Assembly: GCA_002710905.1 (NCBI GenBank)
Contig: PAJB01000003.1
Location: 1-26,161 of the forward strand
Direction: 5' to 3'
Length of the DNA: 26,161 nt
Source of the DNA: Chloroflexota bacterium
GTDB taxonomy: Bacteria; Chloroflexota; Dehalococcoidia; UBA2979
The position numbers and the translations under genes are program-made. Positions 20,629 to 26,161 of this stretch are shown piece after piece. Position 1 is the stretch's first letter. Every line of letters starts with the position of its first letter. The notes under the pieces were generated by a model. That model was given only the letters and a program-made list of their open reading frames with translations, did not search any database and had not been told where the DNA came from.

Positions 20629-21552
20629 ATGAACGTAGGTTTTGTTGGGGTTGGAACAATGGGCAGCGGAATGGCAATGAATGTGATTAAAGGAGGGCAT
20701 CATCTGACTGTGCATGATATCAATAGAGATTCAGTAATAGAGCATTTGGAAGCAGGCGCAGCGTGGGCGGAGTCTCCTAAGGAGGTTGCTGAGCAATCAG
20801 AGGTTGTCTTAACTTCTTTGCCGGGGCCTCTCGAAATGCAGGCCGTTTGCTTGGGCGAGCAAGGGTTATTACAGGGATTGAGTGCAGGGAAAGTGTATTT
20901 TGACTTGAGCACGAACTCGCCTTCGATGGTGAGGCAGACGGCAGAGGAATTCAGTAAGAAAGGAGTGCATTTATTGGATGCACCGGTCAGCGGAGGCCCG
21001 AGAGGGGCTCATAGCGGGCGTTTGGCTGTTTGGGTTGGTGGGGATAAAGAGGTGTTTGAAAAAAACAAACATGTATTAGATGCAATAGGAGACCAGATAT
21101 TTTATGTTGGTCCTGTTGGAGCAGGTTCTGTAGCTAAATTGGTACACAATTGTTCTGGATATATAATTCAATGTGCATTAGCGGAAACCTTTACCATGGG
21201 AGTTAAAGCTGGTGTTGAACCGTTGGCTCTGTGGGAGGCTGTTCGTAAAGGAGCACAAGGAAGAAGAGGAACTTTTGAGGGCTTAGCTGAACATCTTTTG
21301 CCTGGGAAATTTGATCCTCCTGATTTTGCCTTGAAGTTAGCCCGGAAAGATGTAGATTTGGCTGTTGCTGTTGGGAGAGAATTTGATGTCCCGATGAAAC
21401 TTGCCAATTTAGCTTTGGCTGAAATGACTGAGGCTATGAATCGAGGCTGGGAAGGAAGAGACTCTAGAGTTGCTATGCTACTACAGGAAGAACGAGCAGG
21501 AGTACAGGTCCGGTCTACCGAAGAAGCGATTAAAGAAGTTTTGGAAAAATAA
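20629..21552 (+). CDS. NAD(P)-dependent beta-hydroxyacid dehydrogenase (3-hydroxyisobutyrate dehydrogenase family)
   Basis: The N-terminal Rossmann motif GFVGVGTMGSGMA is at residues 3-15, the substrate-binding DAPVSGGPRGAHSG near 120, and the catalytic Lys in GAGSVAKLVHN near 170. This is the 3-hydroxyisobutyrate/tartronate-semialdehyde/6-phosphogluconate-like family; the exact hydroxyacid is unknown. The start is set at ATG 20629 because GAGGAGG (20617-20623) lies directly upstream and the cofactor motif begins immediately after. The longer frame from 20560 would add 23 residues that match nothing in the family. The gene is markedly G-rich on the coding strand, as expected for a gene co-directional with a fork leaving the origin at about 18 kb. 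It converges on gcvPB, with 82 bp between the stops. Confidence 0.9.
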   Translation: MNVGFVGVGTMGSGMAMNVIKGGHHLTVHDINRDSVIEHLEAGAAWAESPKEVAEQSEVVLTSLPGPLEMQAVCLGEQGLLQGLSAGKVYFDLSTNSPSMVRQTAEEFSKKGVHLLDAPVSGGPRGAHSGRLAVWVGGDKEVFEKNKHVLDAIGDQIFYVGPVGAGSVAKLVHNCSGYIIQCALAETFTMGVKAGVEPLALWEAVRKGAQGRRGTFEGLAEHLLPGKFDPPDFALKLARKDVDLAVAVGREFDVPMKLANLALAEMTEAMNRGWEGRDSRVAMLLQEERAGVQVRSTEEAIKEVLEK

Positions 21553-21634
21553 TTAATTACTCTCTACAAACTTAAAAAAAGAGATCTGGTTTAGTGTTTT
21601 TGTTGATCATTGTTCAGCAAGGGTTATTTTGCAC

Positions 21635-23095
21635 TTATGACGAGGGTTCCCATTTTAATTGCGGCTCTCTCGCGGCTTTAGCTTCGTCTAACTTGGACAC
21701 AGGAGTGGTGTGTGGTGCCTCTCTTACGAGTTCGGGTTGCTTTGAGATTTCTTCATTTATGGCTTTCATGGCATCTATAAAGGCATCTAAGGTCTCTAAA
21801 GTTTCTGACTCTGTGGGCTCAACCATTAATGCTTCTTCCACAATTAAAGGGAAGTACATGGTGGGCGCATGGAACCCATAATCGAGTAGGCGTTTGGCAA
21901 TTGCTAGGCCGTTAACGTCTTGATCTTTTTTGGATGAAGCTGAAAATACTACTTCGTGCATGCACGTACGTTTATAAGGGATATCGTAAATATCTTTAAG
22001 GGATTCCATTATGTAATTGGCGTTTAATACCGCATTGCCACTTATAGATTTAATTCCTGCAGCGCCTAATGTTTTTATGTAAGTGTATGCGCGGACTAAT
22101 ACCGCAAAATTACCTTGGAATCCGCTGATTCTTCCTATCGAAGATTTAGGTGTAACAAGTTCAAACCCAGCAGAAACTTGTTTAACGACTGGAGCGGGTA
22201 AAAAATCGTACAAAATGGATTTAGCGCAGACGGGCCCAGCCCCGGGTCCCCCTCCACCGTGAGGCGTGCTAAAAGTTTTGTGCAGGTTTAAGTGGATAAC
22301 ATCAAATCCTAGGTGACCAAGTTTTGCTCTGCCGAGAAGGGCATTCATGTTTGCTCCATCTCCGTAAACTAAACCGCCTGCTTCGTGAACAATTGAACAT
22401 ACTTCCGCGATATTAGTATCAAAAATCCCTAGAGTGCTGGGTAAGGTAATCATAGCTCCTGCTAAGTCAGGCCCTGCGATTGTTTTCAAGAAGTCTATAT
22501 CTATATTGCCTTCATCATCAGAAGGAATCGATATAACATCAAAGCCAGACATAGCAGCAGAGGCGGGGTTGGTCCCGTGTGCACTGTCTGGTATGGCTAC
22601 TTTCGTTCTGTTTAGATCTTTATTGTTTTGGTGAAATGCTCTTATCATTAGCATTCCTGCGAATTCTCCGTGTGCACCAGCAAGAGTAGACAATCCCACG
22701 CAATCCATGCCTGTTATTTCCTGTAAGTAGCTTTGGAGTTCATGCATTAAATTCAATGCGCCTTGGGATATGGTTTCATCTTGGAGTGGGTGTATATCAG
22801 CAAATCCAGGCAAAAATGCGATTTCATCATTGATTTTTGGGTTGTATTTCATGGTGCAGCTACCTAAAGGGTAGAAATGAGTATCTATAGAAAAATTTTT
22901 ATGACTCAATCCGGTAAAATATTGGACAACTTCAGGTTCAGAAACTTCGGGTAGCTCTAAGTTCGTTCGTAATAGGTCGTCTTTAGGGGACGGTTGAATA
23001 GGCACATCAGAGTCAGGAACAATAGCTCCGACTCGGGTACTGATACTTCTTTCCATCAGTAATTTTGAAGTGTTACGGTTTCCGCCTTGTTGCAT
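21635..23095 (-). CDS. gcvPB: Glycine dehydrogenase (decarboxylating) subunit 2
   Basis: This is the C-terminal half of the P-protein, which carries the pyridoxal phosphate lysine: Lys273 in HLNLHKTFSTPHGGGGPG. Other landmarks are NFSIDTHFYPLGSCTMKYNP, STLAGAHGEFAGMLMIRA, DSAHGTNPASAAMSG and GDGANMNALLG. With GcvPA it decarboxylates glycine and passes the aminomethyl group to the lipoyl arm of GcvH. At 486 aa it is typical of two-subunit P-proteins. The ATG follows the gcvPA TAA directly, with AAGGA in ribosome-site position. It is the last gene of gcvT-gcvH-gcvPA-gcvPB; no lipoamide dehydrogenase gene is linked. The charged C-terminal tail after PELVREAPH is slightly extended. Confidence 0.96.
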   Translation of the reverse strand: MQQGGNRNTSKLLMERSISTRVGAIVPDSDVPIQPSPKDDLLRTNLELPEVSEPEVVQYFTGLSHKNFSIDTHFYPLGSCTMKYNPKINDEIAFLPGFADIHPLQDETISQGALNLMHELQSYLQEITGMDCVGLSTLAGAHGEFAGMLMIRAFHQNNKDLNRTKVAIPDSAHGTNPASAAMSGFDVISIPSDDEGNIDIDFLKTIAGPDLAGAMITLPSTLGIFDTNIAEVCSIVHEAGGLVYGDGANMNALLGRAKLGHLGFDVIHLNLHKTFSTPHGGGGPGAGPVCAKSILYDFLPAPVVKQVSAGFELVTPKSSIGRISGFQGNFAVLVRAYTYIKTLGAAGIKSISGNAVLNANYIMESLKDIYDIPYKRTCMHEVVFSASSKKDQDVNGLAIAKRLLDYGFHAPTMYFPLIVEEALMVEPTESETLETLDAFIDAMKAINEEISKQPELVREAPHTTPVSKLDEAKAAREPQLKWEPSS

Positions 23096-24418
23096 TTATA
23101 AATCCTTTAATGCCATTACAAGTGCATCAATATCATTTTTTGTGTTCATTTCTGTGACGCACAGTAACATGCTATTTTGTTGAAGATGGCTTATGTCTAG
23201 TCCGCCTAGAATATTTTGAGCAATGAGTTTTTTGTTGATTGCTTCTGGTTTGATTGGACAAGAGATAACAAATTCTTTAAAGAACTCATTTTGATTCTGA
23301 ACCTGGAAACCGGGAAGCATTGCTATTTCTGAAGCGGCATAGTGAGCTTTTTGATAACAAAGATTAGATATTTTTTGAATTCCCGTTTTGCCAAGTAGCG
23401 CTAGGTATATAGTTGATGCTAGGGCATAAAGAGCTTCGTTGGTACAAATATTGCTGGTTGCTCTTTCTCGACGGATGTGCTGTTCCCGAGTTTGTAAAGT
23501 GAGGACGTATCCGTCTTTCCCTTCTTTGTCGCTGGTCTTGCCAACTAATCTGCTAGGCATTTGTCTTATATATTGTTTTTTGCAGGTGAACAGTCCTAGG
23601 TAAGGTCCTCCAAAGCTAGGAGGAATTCCTAAAGGCTGACCTTCTCCTGTGGCTATATCAGCTCCATAATCGCCTGGGGATTTAAACATTCCAAGTGCTA
23701 AAGGGTCGGCAGACATTACTAATAGTGCTCCAGCGTCGTGGGCTATATCGCTTATATCTTGTAATCGTTCTATTCCCCCATAGAAATTCGGGTATTGGAC
23801 TACTGCACAGGCAGATTCCTCGGATATTTCAGGATTGTCTGGATTGAATGTAGAGATTGTAATCCCTTGGGCCTGGCAATAAGTTTCAATGACCTGAATA
23901 TACGCAGGGGATACTGTGGAGGATATGCTAGCGTGGTCCCGTTTGGTTACGCGGCAAGCCATTAGGACACCTTCAGCTAAGCTAGTGGCACCATCATACA
24001 TTCCGGCGTTTGCCACTTCCATTCCGTATAAATTGCTGATGAGAGTTTGAAATTCGTAAATGACTTGCAGGGTTCCTTGACTAACTTCGGGTTGATACGG
24101 GGTGTATGCGGTTAAAAATTCACCTCGGGTTATGAGGGGCTTTATTGCCGCGGGAATAAAGTGATGATAGGATCCTGCCCCTAAAAATGAAGGACCACTC
24201 GATAATGTTCTGTTTTGAGCCGCTAGAGATCCTAATTCCTGCATAATTTGCATCTCGGATAATGGACTTGGCAGGTTTAGGGAGGGATTTCGGTATTTTT
24301 CTGGAATATCTGAAAACAAAGAATCTATGTCTGGAGCATTTAGTTTATTTAACATAAAATGCTGCTCTTCCAAGGTGTTGGGTATGTAGTGAGACTGGAA
24401 TGGAACGGCGTTGTCCAA
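23096..24418 (-). CDS. gcvPA: Glycine dehydrogenase (decarboxylating) subunit 1
   Basis: N-terminal half of the split glycine decarboxylase, 440 aa. Recognisable parts are YIPNTLEEQHFMLNKL, FLGAGSYHHFIPAAIK, FLTAYTPYQPEVSQGTLQ, MYDGATSLAEGVLMACR, GEGQPLGIPPSFGGPYLG, MPSRLVGKTSDKEGKDGYVLTL-type and REQHIRRERATSNICTNEAL. It forms a heterotetramer with GcvPB; it has the aldolase-fold aminotransferase shape but not the PLP lysine. The start is TTG at 24418 with AGGAG 10 bp upstream, a slightly long spacing. It lies 30 bp after gcvH and directly before gcvPB. Confidence 0.95.
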   Translation of the reverse strand: MDNAVPFQSHYIPNTLEEQHFMLNKLNAPDIDSLFSDIPEKYRNPSLNLPSPLSEMQIMQELGSLAAQNRTLSSGPSFLGAGSYHHFIPAAIKPLITRGEFLTAYTPYQPEVSQGTLQVIYEFQTLISNLYGMEVANAGMYDGATSLAEGVLMACRVTKRDHASISSTVSPAYIQVIETYCQAQGITISTFNPDNPEISEESACAVVQYPNFYGGIERLQDISDIAHDAGALLVMSADPLALGMFKSPGDYGADIATGEGQPLGIPPSFGGPYLGLFTCKKQYIRQMPSRLVGKTSDKEGKDGYVLTLQTREQHIRRERATSNICTNEALYALASTIYLALLGKTGIQKISNLCYQKAHYAASEIAMLPGFQVQNQNEFFKEFVISCPIKPEAINKKLIAQNILGGLDISHLQQNSMLLCVTEMNTKNDIDALVMALKDL

Positions 24419-24448
24419 CTTAGTATTTCTCCTAGCGTATGGTGAGTT

Positions 24449-24826
24449 TTAAGATGTTAAGGATGTGTAAGCATCTGAATTCATTAGGTTTTCAAGCTCT
24501 GATTCATTTGTTAGCTTCACTTTTACAAGCCATCCGGATCCAAAAGGATCTTCATTGACTTTTTCTGGGGAGGTTAGTATCTCTTCGTTTTGTTCTAATA
24601 CTTCAGCGGTTACTGGAGAGAACAGGTCAGACACTGCTTTAACGGATTCAATTTCCCCCATCTTTTCCATGGATGTTATTGTTGTCCCATTGTCTGGAAG
24701 TTCTACGTAGACAACATCCCCAAGTTCGCATTGTGCATGATCAGTGATGCCAATAATGCCGATGCCAGGCTCTTCTACTTTGATCCATTCGTGTTCTTTA
24801 GTGTAGTATCTGTCAGCTGGATTCAA
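24449..24826 (-). CDS. gcvH: Glycine cleavage system H protein
   Basis: The lipoyl carrier of the glycine cleavage complex, 125 aa. The lipoylated lysine is Lys63 in GEIESVKAVSDL, and the surrounding YYTKEHEWIK, GITDHAQCELGDVVYVELP and SPVTAEVLEQNEEI segments are standard. It shuttles the aminomethyl group between the P-protein and GcvT. The start is TTG at 24826, 1 bp after the gcvT stop, with GAGGT inside the last gcvT codons as ribosome site. The short C-terminal NLMNSDAYTSLTS is the usual helix end. Confidence 0.96.
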   Translation of the reverse strand: MNPADRYYTKEHEWIKVEEPGIGIIGITDHAQCELGDVVYVELPDNGTTITSMEKMGEIESVKAVSDLFSPVTAEVLEQNEEILTSPEKVNEDPFGSGWLVKVKLTNESELENLMNSDAYTSLTS

Positions 24827-24827
24827 T

Positions 24828-25937
24828 TTAGTTACCTCGCTTGTAGAATGGAGTGTTCACTAGGTTAGCAGGGATTATTTTCCCCCTGATATCTAACTCT
24901 AAATTAGTTCCTTCTATATATTGTACAGTGGAAACATATCCCAGCGCTATACTAATATTTAAGCTTGGAGAATAACTTCCAGAAGTGATCGTACCGATGG
25001 TTTGCCCATTTTGTAGGATAGGGTAGCCTTGCCTGGGGGCGCTTTTGCCCATACAAGAGACACCAATTAAGATTTTATCTGTGCCATCTTTCAATTGCTG
25101 GTGAATTGTTTCAGAGCCGATGAAAGACGTTTTCTTTTTGATAAATCTGTTGAGACCTGCTTCCACCGGACTAGTATCGATGTCTAGTTCATGTCCATAA
25201 AGAGGTAGAGCAGCTTCTAGCCTAAGGACATCACGGGCGCCTAATCCACAAGGGACAACGTTATTTGACATCAAGGAATCCCATAATGTCTGAGCTTGAG
25301 AATTGTCGATGATGAGTTCAAACCCGTCTTCTCCTGTATAACCGGTTCTTCCGAGGAATACTGGCTTGCCAGAAATATCTCCGTTTGCTGCCCTGAAAAA
25401 CTTCAATTCGGATAAAGTAGTGTGGGATTTTAGATTAATTAATGGGGACAATACAGATTCTGATAATGGGCCCTGGATGGCTAACATTGTGGTTTCCTCA
25501 GTTTTGTCAGTAATTGTTACAGAATTATTGAAGAATTTTGCATTGGTCGCCCTCATCCAGGTAATGACCGGAATTCGGTTTCCTGCATTTGGAATGATTA
25601 GGTAGTCGTTTTTGCCTGTTTTGTAATAGATCGTGTCATCAATCACCCCTCCGTTCCCATTGCAAATCAAGCCGTATCGTGCTTGGAGTATGTCCATATT
25701 TAGGACTGGGCTGGTTACAAGCATATTCATAAACATGTGAGAATCAGGTCCAGACACATATACTCTCCCCATATGCGATACGTCAAAAATCCCACAATGC
25801 TTGCGGACGGCATCAACCTCGGATAATATTCCGGAATATTGGATGGGCATGTCCCAGCCACCAAATTCTCCCATGCGTGCCTTTAATTCTGTATGATCCT
25901 CATATAAGGTTGTTCGCAGGTTTTGTGATTGTTCCAA
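24828..25937 (-). CDS. gcvT: Aminomethyltransferase (glycine cleavage T protein)
   Basis: GcvT transfers the one-carbon unit from the H protein to tetrahydrofolate, releasing ammonia. The 369-aa sequence contains FGGWDMPIQY, GIFDVSHMGRVYVSG, GRTGYTGEDGFELI, GLGARDVLRLEAALPLYGHELD (with the Asp/Arg pair near the folate site), TSPVEAGLNRFIKK and GTITSGSYSPSLN. All are standard. The start is TTG at 25937 with GGAG 6 bp upstream. It leads the operon gcvT-gcvH-gcvPA-gcvPB and has a promoter-like sequence within the 110-bp upstream gap. It shares its fold with YgfZ at 14361 but not that protein's KGCYIGQE motif. Confidence 0.96.
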   Translation of the reverse strand: MEQSQNLRTTLYEDHTELKARMGEFGGWDMPIQYSGILSEVDAVRKHCGIFDVSHMGRVYVSGPDSHMFMNMLVTSPVLNMDILQARYGLICNGNGGVIDDTIYYKTGKNDYLIIPNAGNRIPVITWMRATNAKFFNNSVTITDKTEETTMLAIQGPLSESVLSPLINLKSHTTLSELKFFRAANGDISGKPVFLGRTGYTGEDGFELIIDNSQAQTLWDSLMSNNVVPCGLGARDVLRLEAALPLYGHELDIDTSPVEAGLNRFIKKKTSFIGSETIHQQLKDGTDKILIGVSCMGKSAPRQGYPILQNGQTIGTITSGSYSPSLNISIALGYVSTVQYIEGTNLELDIRGKIIPANLVNTPFYKRGN

Positions 25938-25963
25938 TCGAAGCTCCTGTGGATATTAAATTA

Positions 25964-25993
25964 ATGATACTTTGGGGTGACATGCTGAATCAA
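25964..25993 (-). promoter_or_regulatory. Promoter for the glycine cleavage operon
   Basis: On the minus strand TTGATT (25993-25988) is followed after 18 bp by TATCAT (25969-25964). The predicted start near 25957 leaves a leader of about 20 bp containing the GGAG. Such a short leader leaves no room for a glycine riboswitch. Confidence 0.5.
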
Positions 25994-26047
25994 TACTAGA
26001 GAATTCGGTGGCTGGATGCCTCAAACCATTTTAAGTTAAGTACAAAA

Positions 26048-26161
26048 TTAAATATTAATTGAACTTAGGTCCCACAATTGGATGCTTTCAATGCATTCAT
26101 CCCAAATAGGCTTTGCTACCGGATTATTACCGGATGATAATTCTTTCAAACCTTCCTCGTT
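26048..26161 (-). CDS. C-terminal end of an unidentified protein (partial)
   Basis: On the minus strand a frame open from the right edge encodes 37 residues beginning NEEGLKELSSGNNPVAKP and ending WDLSSINI, then TAA at 26050-26048. The composition (Trp, Cys, charged helix) looks like a real protein end, but I do not recognise the family. It lies 110 bp upstream of gcvT on the same strand, and its start is outside the window. Confidence 0.5.
   Translation of the reverse strand, partial: NEEGLKELSSGNNPVAKPIWDECIESIQLWDLSSINI

Noticed and set aside
21553..21634. Terminator between the convergent dehydrogenase and gcvPB
   Set aside because: TTGTTGA/TCAGCAA can form a seven-pair stem near 21600-21617, but neither strand has a U-tract directly after it, so I do not call it.
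25938..26047. Glycine riboswitch upstream of gcvT
   Set aside because: The 110-bp gap shows no tandem glycine-aptamer core on the minus strand, and the best promoter leaves only about 20 bp of leader.
1..26161. CRISPR arrays, insertion sequences, tRNA or rRNA genes
   Set aside because: No regularly spaced repeats, transposase-like proteins, terminal inverted repeats or tRNA cloverleaf patterns were found on either strand by reading.

Overview
The window reads as a compact, AT-rich bacterial chromosome segment. Most neighbours are separated by a few bases or overlap, starts are often TTG or GTG, and two flavin-dependent luciferase-like oxidoreductases, two SDRs, a MaoC-type hydratase, acetyl-CoA synthetase and a two-subunit glycine decarboxylase (gcvPA/gcvPB) are present. 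This mix fits a free-living marine Chloroflexota (SAR202-like Dehalococcoidia) best. That placement is an inference from gene content and composition, not a proof. TGA is an ordinary stop in several genes here (dgt, the 136-aa membrane protein, nadD, the 9.1-kb SDR), so the standard code applies.

Layout. 1-1820 (+): tail of an MFE-2-like SDR and an LLM flavin oxidoreductase. 1822-5713 (-): a probable operon purA, 75-aa orphan, methyltransferase, dgt, 4-TM protein, preceded by trxB (5801-6721). 6882-9917 (+): rel and a second SDR, fired divergently from trxB. 9918-10739 (-): a two-domain thiosulfate sulfurtransferase whose catalytic cysteine codon is TGA. 10879-13929 (+): acs and a second LLM oxidoreductase. 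14000-15317 (+): an Fe-S pair, A-type carrier and YgfZ. 15321-17803 (-): obg, nadD, pyrE. 17804-18090: putative oriC. 18091-19416 (-): dnaA. 19567-20535 (-): MaoC-like hydratase. 20629-21552 (+): beta-hydroxyacid dehydrogenase. 21635-25937 (-): glycine cleavage operon gcvT-gcvH-gcvPA-gcvPB. 26048-26161 (-): C-terminal end of an unidentified protein.

Main discoveries. (1) The sulfurtransferase is a strong selenoprotein candidate. The TGA replaces the active-site Cys of the CxxGxR loop, a clean 41-codon rhodanese tail continues to a TAA that abuts the neighbouring gene, and a GC-rich hairpin with a GGC loop begins 10 nt after the TGA, where a bacterial SECIS should be. (2) The obg-dnaA gap looks like the chromosomal origin: two perfect and several near-consensus DnaA boxes, a (TAA)5 run, dyads, and a strand-composition switch from C-rich to G-rich on the + strand. 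It also holds a degenerate second copy of the dnaA 3' end, marked by a 25-bp exact direct repeat. (3) The long RelA/SpoT protein has an intact hydrolase site but an acidic QFDD in place of the RxKD expected of bifunctional Rel enzymes.

How the genes connect: the window joins replication initiation (dnaA, oriC), nucleotide and NAD supply (purA, dgt, pyrE, nadD), the ppGpp/Obg growth-control axis, Fe-S maturation, thiol/selenol redox chemistry, and one-carbon and acyl-CoA metabolism.
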